From positions 62,001-126,000 of the forward strand of contig NZ_JANYGQ010000026.1 of assembly GCF_025359345.1 (NCBI RefSeq): a DNA stretch of 64,000 nucleotides, in the 5' to 3' direction. Below the pieces are notes generated by a model that saw nothing but the letters and a program-made list of their open reading frames with translations, did not search any database and was not told where the DNA came from. The translations under genes were made by a program, and so were the position numbers. This stretch comes from Mucilaginibacter sp. (GTDB lineage: Bacteria > Bacteroidota > Bacteroidia > Sphingobacteriales > Sphingobacteriaceae). Positions 43,131-51,676 of the stretch are shown one piece after another (position 1 is the first letter of the stretch; each line of letters opens with the position of its first letter).

Positions 43131-44600
43131 ATGAAAAGAAAATTCATTTCACTTTCCATTGCTTCGGCTTGTTTGGTTTTGGCCGCCGCTAACCTCGCCA
43201 ATGCGCAACGAAAACACCTGGCGTATTCGGCTGCCAATAAATCGGTAAAAGTTTATGTAACCGCCAAAGGTACCGACGACCGTATGAAGCAAACGGAAAC
43301 GCTTACCTTTAAAAGCAGCCCGCAGCCTGTTGAAACGGAAGTCGCCATTTTTGTGGACCCTTCAAAAACCTTCCAGACCATGCTGGGTATAGGTGGCGCT
43401 TTAACTGATGCATCGGCCGAGATATTTTATAAGCTGCCTAAAGACAAACAAAAGGAACTGCTGACAGCCTACTACGATAAGGAAAAAGGCATAGGCTATA
43501 CCATTGGCCGCACAAGTATAGCGAGCAGTGATTTTTCCAGCGGGACTTACGGTTATATAAAAGATAATGATGTGTCGCTTAAATCATTTGATGTTAGTCA
43601 TGATAAGCAATACCGTATACCATTTATAAAAGAAGTTACCAAAGCAGCAGGGGGTAAGCTTACCCTGTTTGCTACGCCCTGGAGCCCGCCGGGATGGATG
43701 AAAAGTAATGGCGATGTGCTGCATGGCGGTAAACTGCTGGCTAAGTACGACCAGCCCTGGGCAAATTTCTACATCAAATTTATCCAGACTTACGAAAAAC
43801 TGGGCATTCCTATCTGGGGCCTTTCGGTGCAAAACGAGCCGATGGCAACGCAAACCTGGGAATCGTGCCTTTACACTGCTGAGGACGAGCGCGATTTTAT
43901 CAAGAACTTTTTGGGTCCAGCCTTATACAAAGCGGGCATGCAAAGCAAAAAGCTAATCATTTGGGACCATAACCGCGATTTGCTTTACCAGCGTGCCAGC
44001 ACTATACTGGAAGACCCGGCAACAGCCAAGTATGTTTGGGGCATTGGCTTTCACTGGTACGAAACCTGGACCGGCGCGGGTATGGACTTTGAAAGCACCC
44101 GCCTGGTAAATAAAGCTTTCCCTGATAAGAATTTAATATTTACCGAAGGCTGCGTGGAAAAATTTGATTTTAACAGGTTGAGCGATTGGTCGCTGGGCGA
44201 ACGTTACGGACTGTCGATGATCAACGACTTCAACGCCGGCACCGTAGGCTGGACGGACTGGAACGTGCTACTTGATGAAAAAGGCGGGCCAAACCACGTG
44301 GGTAATTTTTGCTTTGCACCTGTGCATGCCGATACGCGTAACGGTAGTTTAATTTATACCAACTCGTACTATTACCTTGGCCATTTCAGCAAGTTTATTC
44401 ATCCCGGTGCCAAACGCATAGTAAGCGCAGCAAGCAGGGATAAACTGTTAACCACCGCCTATATTAATCCCGATGGCAAATTGGCAGTTGTGGTAATGAA
44501 TCGCGGCGATGAGAACATCGATTATTCGTTATGGATAAAAGGCAAGGCTGCTAAAACTACCGCGTTGGCGCATTCAATTGCGACGTTGGTGGTGGAGTAG
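43131..44600 (+). CDS. GH30-family glycoside hydrolase
   Basis: 489 residues with a signal peptide ending ANAQ (residue 26). It is GH30-type: LGIGGALTDASAEIFYKLP, SIASSDFSSGTY, FATPWSPPGWMKSNGDVLHG, acid/base Glu236 in SVQNEPMA and nucleophile Glu339 in IFTEGCVE. The C-terminal beta domain (AYINPDGKLAVVVMNRGDEN) completes the fold. Members act as glucosylceramidases or beta-1,6-glucanases; this one is exported and acts on extracellular or periplasmic glycans. It has its own promoter and a terminator, so is a single-gene unit. Confidence 0.9.
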   Translation: MKRKFISLSIASACLVLAAANLANAQRKHLAYSAANKSVKVYVTAKGTDDRMKQTETLTFKSSPQPVETEVAIFVDPSKTFQTMLGIGGALTDASAEIFYKLPKDKQKELLTAYYDKEKGIGYTIGRTSIASSDFSSGTYGYIKDNDVSLKSFDVSHDKQYRIPFIKEVTKAAGGKLTLFATPWSPPGWMKSNGDVLHGGKLLAKYDQPWANFYIKFIQTYEKLGIPIWGLSVQNEPMATQTWESCLYTAEDERDFIKNFLGPALYKAGMQSKKLIIWDHNRDLLYQRASTILEDPATAKYVWGIGFHWYETWTGAGMDFESTRLVNKAFPDKNLIFTEGCVEKFDFNRLSDWSLGERYGLSMINDFNAGTVGWTDWNVLLDEKGGPNHVGNFCFAPVHADTRNGSLIYTNSYYYLGHFSKFIHPGAKRIVSAASRDKLLTTAYINPDGKLAVVVMNRGDENIDYSLWIKGKAAKTTALAHSIATLVVE

Positions 44601-44624
44601 GTTGATAAGATGTTTTATATTTGT

Positions 44625-44663
44625 ATGCCCGTTCAGCAATCCATGCCCGAACGGGCATTTTTA
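44625..44663 (+). terminator. Rho-independent terminator after GH30
   Basis: 10-bp stem ATGCCCGTTC/GAACGGGCAT (44625-44634, 44649-44658) followed by TTTTTA. It lies immediately upstream of the lipoprotein ATG at 44669. Confidence 0.85.
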
Positions 44664-44668
44664 TCACA

Positions 44669-45049
44669 ATGAATAAAATCGTACTACTACTATTGGTCCT
44701 TTTGTTACTCGCTTCCTGTTCTGACGAAGACAAAGAAATTCACATAATAAAGAATTTCTATTTGATTCATAATGGGGACGACCCAAGTTCAGGGTTGTAT
44801 GTTGGTATGAAAACTAATGACAACAACTATGACATCTTAATTGATGGTGAAGATATAAAAGATGTTTATACGGATTCCACCCAGATATTTATAAAAACGG
44901 TATTCAATAATAATGACACCAGTTTTTATAAAATTAAATTAAACACTGATACCTTAAAGCGCCCGCTTGTAACCGAGGTATTGCGAAAACGATTTGAAGA
45001 AGGGTTGGCTGATTGCAGTTCTTGTAAGAAACTTAAATTCAGTTTATAG
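44669..45049 (+). CDS. Small lipoprotein of unknown function
   Basis: 126 residues from the ATG at 44669. A start further upstream would translate the GH30 terminator stem. Lipoprotein signal LLLLVLLLLASC with lipobox; the mature part is acidic and Asn-rich (LIHNGDDPSSGLYVGMKTND) with a Cys pair near the end (DCSSCKKLKFSL). No family recognised. Its 3' end abuts the broken toxin gene. Confidence 0.65.
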   Translation: MNKIVLLLLVLLLLASCSDEDKEIHIIKNFYLIHNGDDPSSGLYVGMKTNDNNYDILIDGEDIKDVYTDSTQIFIKTVFNNNDTSFYKIKLNTDTLKRPLVTEVLRKRFEEGLADCSSCKKLKFSL

Positions 45050-45054
45050 GTATA

Positions 45055-45120
45055 TTACTCGTGTCCGACCGTTGATTTACCTGCTCCGTTTGACCCGGTA
45101 ATGATGTAAGGAGAAGGCAT
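45055..45120 (-). pseudogene. Truncated zeta-toxin-like P-loop gene
   Basis: Minus-strand ATG at 45120 reads MPSPYIITGSNGAGKSTVGH and then stops after 21 residues at 45055. The ITGSNGAGKST sequence is a Walker A loop at the exact start position seen in zeta-toxin/AAA-type kinases (normally over 180 residues). The rest is gone and the unrelated lipoprotein gene follows. It overlaps the partner gene stop as TAATG. Confidence 0.7.
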
Positions 45121-45371
45121 TACAACAGATTAAAACCGTAACGAACCGATTGGGCTTCTTTGTCGGAAAGTTTACGGATTATTTCGAAAGAACGGGCATT
45201 GGCAGCAACAATTACAATATTTATACTTCCGTCCGGATATTCAAGATAACTTTGTGTGGATGGTAAATCTTTAGAGTTAATCATAAAAGGTTTGCCAGCA
45301 GCAAGTTTATTTTTCCTTAATCGCAATACTGCATCTGTTCCCGTTTTTTCTAAAATTTCAGCGTCGCTCAT
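45120..45371 (-). CDS. Putative antitoxin-like partner of the broken toxin
   Basis: 83 residues. KPFMINSKDLPSTQSYLEYP and DGSINIVIVAANARSFEIIR are visible, with an acidic N-terminus. I have seen similar small proteins placed just before zeta-type toxins in Bacteroidota; that is memory, not a search. The 1-bp TAATG overlap with the P-loop remnant supports an old two-gene operon. If correct, it is now an orphan antitoxin. Soluble, no signal peptide. Confidence 0.6.
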   Translation of the reverse strand: MSDAEILEKTGTDAVLRLRKNKLAAGKPFMINSKDLPSTQSYLEYPDGSINIVIVAANARSFEIIRKLSDKEAQSVRYGFNLL

Positions 45372-45403
45372 GAAAGACTTCCTTTAATGTCTAATCCAAT
45401 TAT

Positions 45404-45436
45404 AACAAAAAAGCAGTCATTAGTTGCTTTTTTGTT
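45404..45436. terminator. AT-rich hairpin
   Basis: AACAAAAAAGCA (45404-45415) pairs with TGCTTTTTTGTT (45425-45436), 9-nt loop. It lies upstream of the antitoxin-like gene on the other strand and may end a transcript coming from the left. Confidence 0.5.
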
Positions 45437-45559
45437 TACTAAATACCGCGTCCTGCCAACGATTTAAAAACAAAACCGGCTTTCGTGAGCACGGACGCCC
45501 ACAACTATCAGCATTCAAGCGAATGACGCTTGAGCGGGCAGACGAGACAGTGTTTACGG

Positions 45560-45589
45560 AAAGTACTGACACTAATTTGTCAGTACTTT
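45560..45589. repeat. 12-bp palindrome in a 500-bp non-coding stretch
   Basis: AAAGTACTGACA/TGTCAGTACTTT (45560-45571, 45578-45589), loop of 6. The stretch 45437-45820 has no credible gene; it also holds CAAGCGAATGACGCTTG-type symmetry near 45514-45530 and a degenerate copy of the 12323 repeat near 45778-45801. It looks like the debris of past insertions. Confidence 0.5.
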
Positions 45590-45824
45590 TCGCATTTTTA
45601 GCAAAGTAAATAAGGTGAAAAGTGCATTTTTAATGCAGAAACAAGCTTTTTAGCAACATAGGTTAGCTTTTCACTGTTCCACCCTGTTCCTTATGTTCCA
45701 CTGTGCACAGGAACATAAAACTATACTATAATGCTGATATAGGTTTACACTTCGACATCGGTATAGCGACGGGGTTGCTGCGCTCGTACCTCGCTCGCAA
45801 TAACAAGATTGGATTACTGCTAAA

Positions 45825-45850
45825 CAAAAAAAGCGGCCACCAGCCGCTTT
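45825..45850 (-). terminator. Rho-independent terminator of accA
   Basis: Stem AAAGCGGC/GCCGCTTT (45830-45837, 45843-45850) with loop CACCA. On the minus strand it ends in a T-run (A-run 45825-45832 on the plus strand), 23 bp after the accA stop. Confidence 0.85.
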
Positions 45851-45872
45851 CACATTAATGTAAAATATCTTG

Positions 45873-46829
45873 TTAATCTTCTATCACCACACCCATATTG
45901 CAAAACTTGTTTATCCTGTCGGTAACCAGCTCATCAATATTGCGATCTTTTAGCACTTTCAAATCTTTTAGCAATTGTTTTTTAAGAATGCCGGCCATGG
46001 CAACCGGGTCCTGGTGTGCGCCGCCGATAGGTTCTTTTATTACGCCGTCAATCAGTTTATTTTTCAGCATTTCGGTGCTGGTCAGTTTTAGCATCTCTGC
46101 CGCGCGCTCTTTTTGCTCCCAGGTTTTAAACAAGATGGTGGAGCAATTTTCGGGCGAAATAACCGAATACCAGGAGTTATCCAGCATTAGTACCCTGTCA
46201 CCAATACCAATGCCCAACGCACCACCTGAAGCGCCCTCGCCAATCACTACGCAAATAATCGGCACTTTTAATATCGACATTTCGAGCAGGTTTCGGGCAA
46301 TGGCTTCGCCCTGTCCTCGTTCTTCGGCTTCAAGGCCTGGAAACGCTCCCGGAGTATCAATCAGGGTAATAACGGGTTTGTTAAATTTCTCGGCAAGCTT
46401 CATTAGTCTTAATGCTTTGCGGTAGCCCTCTGGGTTAGCCATACCGAAGTTGCGCATCTGGCGCTCCTTGGTGTTTCTTCCCTTCTGGTGACCGATAAAC
46501 ATAGCTGTTTGCCCGCCTATGGTACCGAAACCGCCAACTATTGCTTTGTCATCACCTACAGTACGGTCGCCGTGCAGTTCGATAAAATCGTCGCACATCA
46601 GCTCTAAATATTGCAGGGTGTAGGGTCTTTCGGGGTGGCGGGATATCTGTACTTTTTGCCAGCCGATTAAGTTGGAGTATATGTCTTTTTTGGCGGCATC
46701 CAATTTGCCTTCAAGCTCCAATATCGTTGCCGACATGTCCAGCTTGTTTTTATCTTCAACCTGCTTTACCTTTTCAATTTGCTGTTGCAGCTCGGCAAGT
46801 GGTTTTTCAAAGTCAAAAGTAATCTTCAT
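45873..46829 (-). CDS. accA: Acetyl-CoA carboxylase carboxyltransferase subunit alpha
   Basis: 318 residues, full AccA length. The coiled N-terminus LAELQQQIEKVKQVEDKNKL is followed by the crotonase-fold core GGFGTIGGQTAMFIGHQKGR, RNFGMANPEGYRKALRLMKL, TLIDTPGAFPGLEAEERGQG and VIGEGASGGALGIGIGDRVL. It transfers the carboxyl group from biotin to acetyl-CoA to make malonyl-CoA for fatty-acid synthesis, with AccD (not in the window). A strong terminator follows. A cytoplasmic housekeeping gene. Confidence 0.97.
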   Translation of the reverse strand: MKITFDFEKPLAELQQQIEKVKQVEDKNKLDMSATILELEGKLDAAKKDIYSNLIGWQKVQISRHPERPYTLQYLELMCDDFIELHGDRTVGDDKAIVGGFGTIGGQTAMFIGHQKGRNTKERQMRNFGMANPEGYRKALRLMKLAEKFNKPVITLIDTPGAFPGLEAEERGQGEAIARNLLEMSILKVPIICVVIGEGASGGALGIGIGDRVLMLDNSWYSVISPENCSTILFKTWEQKERAAEMLKLTSTEMLKNKLIDGVIKEPIGGAHQDPVAMAGILKKQLLKDLKVLKDRNIDELVTDRINKFCNMGVVIED

Positions 46830-46965
46830 TCAACAATTTATTAATAGTGAGATGAACTTCCTGTATAAATCAATTCAAACCCGTTTGGTGTTAATAAACA
46901 TCAAAATGTTTTTACACTTAATTAGGGGACGCTAAATTAAATAAATCAAATGGTATTTCAGTGAA

Positions 46966-47466
46966 TTACCTTTTTTCTATCAACTCAATTTTGCGAACCT
47001 GCTGTTGTGTGAGTATGCTTTTGGTAACAAGGCAGGATTGTAAAATGGTGTTCCGCAACTCACCCTGGTATAAGCCATAGCGGTTTGCGTAGTATATCAG
47101 CGAACCGTTATCCACCCGGTTGTATTTAAAAATACTATCAAGTGTTCGCTCATTGCGGATAACTATCAGGCCCATTTCCAGTATTTTGCGGCGCAGTTCT
47201 TTTACAATTGGCTTAAGTTTGGTTTCCTGCTCTGCGGTTAAATTAATCTCCTTTTTATATTTCAATGCTTTAACCGGTGATGGATAGTGATTCAAATCGG
47301 CCGCTAACGACATGTGGTATAAATCGGTGCCGTTTAATAAAGCGGTGTATTCTTCATCAGTAATAGTTTTGAGTTGAGATTTTTTGATGATGGCAGTGTC
47401 GGGAGATTGGGCTCTTGCTGAAATTGTGACTGCCACGACAATAAGGACAAGTAGTAGTTTCGGCAT
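46966..47466 (-). CDS. Spy/CpxP-like periplasmic protein
   Basis: 166 residues with a signal peptide ending SARAQ. Helical mature part with two LTxxQ-type repeats, NLTAEQETKLKPIVKELRRK and SILTQQQVRKIELI, characteristic of CpxP/Spy-like chaperones or stress regulators. Short, basic. It probably buffers misfolded proteins or senses metal/envelope stress (family knowledge). The identity is a match to a motif, not to a specific orthologue. Confidence 0.65.
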   Translation of the reverse strand: MPKLLLVLIVVAVTISARAQSPDTAIIKKSQLKTITDEEYTALLNGTDLYHMSLAADLNHYPSPVKALKYKKEINLTAEQETKLKPIVKELRRKILEMGLIVIRNERTLDSIFKYNRVDNGSLIYYANRYGLYQGELRNTILQSCLVTKSILTQQQVRKIELIEKR

Positions 47467-47554
47467 AATTTATTGATTTAGTTAGATCCGGATAGTGGTT
47501 ACCCCAGAACACCTAATCCAACCAAATAAACTCAACGAAGCCAAATTTGTTCGG

Positions 47555-48652
47555 CTACAATTTAAAAAACACCTTTTTTCGATACAAAAAATAACAAATA
47601 AGCCATTCGAGTCCGAAAATGCAAATTGCACCAACGATAACTTTTAACAGCTCGCCTGCATTAAACCGACTTAATACACCATTACTAATCGCACTGACAT
47701 ATCCATTAAACCATCGGCTACCAACAATTTCGAAAAACAAGTAGATGAAGATAGAATTCATCCCGACGATGGTGAAAAACGTTAAATATTTTTTATGCCC
47801 GGCTACATCAACCCACCAATAACTAAGGGCCAAAAACCAGAGGCACCAGCCTAAGGAAGCAATGGTGAATGATGTGGTGGCGATGCGTTTAATTATAGGT
47901 GTGATGTTTAATAAGTCCAGGCCAAAACCAATAAGCAGGCAAATTGCGCCCCAGAGCATTATCCGGCCCAATTTGTTTTTGTTATCGCTTAGCAAGAGTT
48001 TGCCGATAAGCGCGCCGGCGATGGTGTGTACCGCAGTAGGGATGCAGTTTATGGCGACCCAGCCGCCCTTGTTTATTTTGTTCATCAGCAGCAAATCAAT
48101 ATAGTTGCCAAAGTTGTGCTGATCGGTAAATGGCTGATCGAAACTCTGTACATGGGTAAAGCGGTACAATACTTCGGTAAGCAACAGCAGCCCAATGCAT
48201 ATGCCAATTTGCGCTAATGAACTCCAGCGAAAAATGAGAAATGCTACCAAAGTAGTAAACGACAATTGAGTTAACACGTCCCATAGCTCGAATGATAAGC
48301 CTTTAGGCCGCACGGCATAATCCAAAACGCCCCAAAAAAACAGCCAGCCGCAACGCTTTAATGTTTTTATAAACGATTGGTTCCAGCTAACGCCATTTGC
48401 CCACTGCTTGTTTAACGAAAAAGCCATGACCACGCCCGCCATAAACATAAACGAGGGCTGCACCAGGTCCCAGAAATGGAGTCCATGCCAGGGATGATGC
48501 GTAAATTGCTCAATAAATCCGTTGTGGGTATGCTCGTATAAATAATCGTACAAACCCGTTGACTCGATAGCTAAAAGTACCATAATGAACCCGCGAAGAA
48601 AATCAAGGGAAAGCAGTCGGTTAGATATGGTTGTTGAGGCTTTGGCGGTCAT
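47555..48652 (-). CDS. NagX/HGSNAT-like membrane acyltransferase (DUF5009-type)
   Basis: 365 residues with about ten hydrophobic helices. The N-terminal RLLSLDFLRGFIMVLLAIES and HPWHGLHFWDLVQPSFMFMA are the signature of the NagX/heparan-alpha-glucosaminide N-acetyltransferase family; HFWDLVQP is the conserved loop. It probably moves an acyl group across the membrane onto a sugar. No signal peptide needed. It starts 89 bp upstream of the Spy-like gene in transcription order. Confidence 0.8.
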   Translation of the reverse strand: MTAKASTTISNRLLSLDFLRGFIMVLLAIESTGLYDYLYEHTHNGFIEQFTHHPWHGLHFWDLVQPSFMFMAGVVMAFSLNKQWANGVSWNQSFIKTLKRCGWLFFWGVLDYAVRPKGLSFELWDVLTQLSFTTLVAFLIFRWSSLAQIGICIGLLLLTEVLYRFTHVQSFDQPFTDQHNFGNYIDLLLMNKINKGGWVAINCIPTAVHTIAGALIGKLLLSDNKNKLGRIMLWGAICLLIGFGLDLLNITPIIKRIATTSFTIASLGWCLWFLALSYWWVDVAGHKKYLTFFTIVGMNSIFIYLFFEIVGSRWFNGYVSAISNGVLSRFNAGELLKVIVGAICIFGLEWLICYFLYRKKVFFKL

Positions 48653-48972
48653 TAATTTCCTGGGTTTATTGGTAAGAATTGTTGGCGATAATTAATAAAG
48701 CTAAGCAATAATTGGAAACTAAAAAGGGTAAATAAATGATTCAATAGCGCCATGTTTAGCATTTGATACAAATATGTATGAAAGTCTTTATCCACAGTTG
48801 GAATAAATAGGATAATATATCTGGGAATAATTGTTGCAGATAAGTTCAAAAAAGCAATTATTAGCTTAGCTCAATTGTTAGTTAAATATTATGATAATAC
48901 CCCGGCCCATATCATTATAAGTATTAAAATTTATTACATTCGGTCGATTTAAATTATTACCCGGGCGTTTTT

Positions 48973-49698
48973 TTGAGAAAGTTACTTTTAGCTTTTTGTG
49001 GTTTTTTATTGGCTGTATCGGTTAACGCGCAAAGCATTAAAAGCTTTGCTCAGTTTGGCGTCGGTATTGATGGAGGTTCCACCCTTGGTTATACCGACCT
49101 GAAGCGGCAAAATCCAGGTTATAGCGCCGCTTTCCATTTCAATTATAATTTTAGCCCTTATTTCCCCATTTCGCTTGAATTACAACACGGGCAACTTTCA
49201 GGCGGCGGCAGTACTTTAGCGCTTGACAGCAACCTGCGAAAATATAAAAACAACTACACAGCCCTGGTTTTGCGTGCCGACATACAACTGGGTGAGTTGC
49301 TTGATTATGACAGCGACATCCTTGACCCGATAAAAGGTATTTTTGTAGGATTTGGTGTCGGCGGAATTAATAACCAGGTAATAACCAACAGGATTAAGCC
49401 CGATGGATCGCATTATATGTTCCCGGGGTTGGATCACAGCCGGGAGTTCATAGCCTCGGGCAGGATAGGATATGCCCTTAGGATATACAACGGATTTGAC
49501 GAACCCCAGTTTGTTATCACTTTTTGCTACATCCACACTTTTGATATCGGCGATAACCTGGATGGGTATAACGACCCGGTTTCGAAGTTCAAAAACCAGG
49601 ACACCGACCACTACCGCCAGATTTCAGTTGGCATCACGTATAATTTTGGACACATACAGCCTTATTATAAAGAGCGGTCGTATAGGAGGCGGAATTAG
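48973..49698 (+). CDS. Outer-membrane beta-barrel protein with TTG start
   Basis: 241 residues. No ATG or GTG exists upstream in frame back to at least 48928, and the first codon is TTG directly before RKLLLAFCGFLLAVSVNAQ, a proper signal peptide. The mature part alternates aromatic and polar residues (FHFNYNFSPYFPISLELQHG, VGITYNFGHIQPYY), a small 8-10-strand barrel. It ends by overlapping the opposing gene by 4 bp. Possibly a porin-like or OmpW/OprF-like surface protein. Confidence 0.7.
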   Translation: MRKLLLAFCGFLLAVSVNAQSIKSFAQFGVGIDGGSTLGYTDLKRQNPGYSAAFHFNYNFSPYFPISLELQHGQLSGGGSTLALDSNLRKYKNNYTALVLRADIQLGELLDYDSDILDPIKGIFVGFGVGGINNQVITNRIKPDGSHYMFPGLDHSREFIASGRIGYALRIYNGFDEPQFVITFCYIHTFDIGDNLDGYNDPVSKFKNQDTDHYRQISVGITYNFGHIQPYYKERSYRRRN

Positions 49699-50348
49699 TT
49701 ACTCTTAATCCAGTCATAATCCTTGCCATCCTGGTGAACCACAAACTTGCTCACTTTCCCAGTGGCATCTTTCACAAACCGCAGGGTAATTTCGCCAAAG
49801 TGAAATATAAAAGTCGATTCGTTTACAGCAAATATTTCGGTTTTAACAGGTATGTTGGTTTTTGAATCGGCCATTAAGCGACCGTTTTCAACCGTAATGG
49901 TGATTTTGTGCCCGGCATCCATGGCATAAATGCCAGCGTATTGTTTTAAAACAGCCTCATCAACTTTTGCGGTAGCAGGCCAGTCGAATTTGGTATATAC
50001 AGTATTGTTTAGTACGGACGACCTGTCGTCGCAGGCATCGGCAATTAGTTTAATAGACAGTGCGTTTGCGATTACGCTGACTTTGTATTTGCCCATCACA
50101 TCGTTATCGCAGTCGCTTTGCCCTTCTGTTTTTTTCAGGGTGAGCGTTGAATCAACGATGGCATAAACCATGTTTTCAATGGTTACACCATTGGTAAATG
50201 CGGTAATTTTCAGGGTGTCTTTTCCAAAATCGAAAAGGGTGGCTACATCGCCATTGATATTAAGCGTGGCTTTCCATTTTGTATTGGCCAACTGGGCCTT
50301 GCAATTGAATGCTGCGAAAAGGAACAACACTATGATTATCTTTTTCAT
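49695..50348 (-). CDS. Exported protein with DUF3471-like C-terminal domain
   Basis: 217 residues from the ATG at 50348; this start gives a signal peptide (KKIIIVLFLFAAFNCKAQ) while the longer frame does not. The N-terminal half (NTKWKATLNINGDVATLFDF) looks lipocalin-like. The C-terminal half (YAGIYAMDAGHKITITVENG) and FIFHFGEITLRFVKDATGKV match the DUF3471 pattern often appended to beta-lactamase-like esterases. Here it stands alone. Periplasmic, function unknown. Confidence 0.65.
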   Translation of the reverse strand: MKKIIIVLFLFAAFNCKAQLANTKWKATLNINGDVATLFDFGKDTLKITAFTNGVTIENMVYAIVDSTLTLKKTEGQSDCDNDVMGKYKVSVIANALSIKLIADACDDRSSVLNNTVYTKFDWPATAKVDEAVLKQYAGIYAMDAGHKITITVENGRLMADSKTNIPVKTEIFAVNESTFIFHFGEITLRFVKDATGKVSKFVVHQDGKDYDWIKSN

Positions 50349-50410
50349 GGGCTTAAAAATTGTGTATTTTGAGCAATAGTACTTAACGATTTCAATCCGC
50401 AATGCTCAAA

Positions 50411-51580
50411 TCATGTTTTGAGCATTAATTTTTCCTTGTTTTTATATGTTGACAGGAATTGTTTGGGCGTGATGTTCTCGGCATTTTTAAACGTACGCTG
50501 AAATGTGGCTACCGAATTAAACCCCGATTCAAATGCGATGCCCGCTATGGTGATATGCTTGTTTTCGGGTAGCAGCATTTTTTGTTTTACCTCGTTAATG
50601 CGGTATTCGTTTATAAACTCACTGAAGCCCTTTTTTAGCTCGCGGTTTAAAACTGCGGATATGGTGCGTGAATTTACCTTTAGAGCATCTGCTAATTTGC
50701 CTACAGTGAGTGACGGATCGAGGTAAAGTTTATCGGTTTCCATCGCTTCTTTTAGCAAGGCAATGCAGGATTCAGCCTCTTCGGCGGGCATTGCATCCGC
50801 ATAAATTTTAACGGCCTTTTGCTCACTCACATAAACTACGCTGCTATACCGGTAACCTTTAAGTCCAATCCAGTAGGTGAAAACCACAAGTATAATTTCG
50901 ATAGGCGAAAAATATTCAATTGCTTGTATGTTAAATAATAGCGAGCCAAAGATGGTAGCACTCCAGATAACGGCAATTAATACAAGTATGGTAAGCAGGG
51001 CCCTGGTCCACTTAATAATAAGGGATTGTTCGCCGACATGCGGGCTGTTTTCGCCCATCGGCTGCAGCCCGCGTTTCTTAAACAGGCTGATTGACCTGAC
51101 TAGATAAACCCAGAAAACAGCAACCATCAGTACTTCGGCAGCTGGTTGGTAAACGGCGTCGATACTGCCGGGCTTTATGCCACCGACAATCCCTTTATTA
51201 TAAAGCAAGGCATAAACAAGCAGGCAGCTGCGAAACCCAAAATCAATTATGGCCGGTAAATAAGTTTTAAATATTGGGGTTGAAGGAATTTTATCGCCGT
51301 TAACAGTGGTTTTAATGTACAGGTAAAGGCTTGGCCCCGCTGTAAAAACAATAGTGTAAGGGTAAACAACATCATAAAATGCAAGCCAGCCAATGTTAAC
51401 CCCCGAACTCCAGCAAAAAGTGCCGAAGGTATCATAAACCAGCATCAATATAAAGAAGGCTAAAAAATATTTGCTTTGCCGGTTATCTTTACCCGGAAAC
51501 AATAGTACCAGACCTAAAATAAAGCCTTGCAGGGCTCCTAAAAGCACAATGATGTTAAACAGGTTAAAGTGTGCCGCCAT
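50411..51580 (-). CDS. Membrane-bound AraC-family regulator
   Basis: 389 residues. The first 230 form about seven hydrophobic helices (LFNIIVLLGALQGFILGLVL and further segments). The C-terminal 100 residues are a complete AraC DNA-binding domain, NSRTISAVLNRELKKGFSEF and HITIAGIAFESGFNSVATFQ. A 7TM-AraC architecture lets a membrane signal act directly on transcription. It lies 62 bp upstream (in transcription) of the DUF3471 gene; regulation of that gene is possible. Confidence 0.85.
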   Translation of the reverse strand: MAAHFNLFNIIVLLGALQGFILGLVLLFPGKDNRQSKYFLAFFILMLVYDTFGTFCWSSGVNIGWLAFYDVVYPYTIVFTAGPSLYLYIKTTVNGDKIPSTPIFKTYLPAIIDFGFRSCLLVYALLYNKGIVGGIKPGSIDAVYQPAAEVLMVAVFWVYLVRSISLFKKRGLQPMGENSPHVGEQSLIIKWTRALLTILVLIAVIWSATIFGSLLFNIQAIEYFSPIEIILVVFTYWIGLKGYRYSSVVYVSEQKAVKIYADAMPAEEAESCIALLKEAMETDKLYLDPSLTVGKLADALKVNSRTISAVLNRELKKGFSEFINEYRINEVKQKMLLPENKHITIAGIAFESGFNSVATFQRTFKNAENITPKQFLSTYKNKEKLMLKT

Positions 51581-51631
51581 AAATAAGGTTTTGCGGTAGG
51601 TTTGACTGGGACTTTGCGGAAAGGTTTAAAT

Positions 51632-51673
51632 AGTTCATCGTTGATCCCGCACGTGAGGGATCAACGATGAACT
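51632..51673. terminator. 17-bp perfect hairpin after the LytTR gene
   Basis: AGTTCATCGTTGATCCC (51632-51648) pairs with GGGATCAACGATGAACT (51657-51673), 8-nt loop. It contains the CCCGCACGTG part of the array palindrome and lies 3 bp after the LytTR gene's stop codon on its 3' side. It likely ends LytTR transcription and belongs to the same repeat family as 23977. Confidence 0.6.
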
Positions 51674-51676
51674 CCG

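Noticed and set aside
45424..45609. 61-codon frame in the 45372-45870 stretch
   Set aside because: No start context, family or signal; it runs across the hairpin at 45560-45589.
45671..45853. 60-codon minus-strand frame
   Set aside because: It overlaps the accA terminator and has a repeat-derived composition.
47555..48652. OatA/OafA-type acyltransferase 3
   Set aside because: The HFWDLVQPSFMF loop and RLLSLDFLRGF start fit NagX/HGSNAT-like proteins better.
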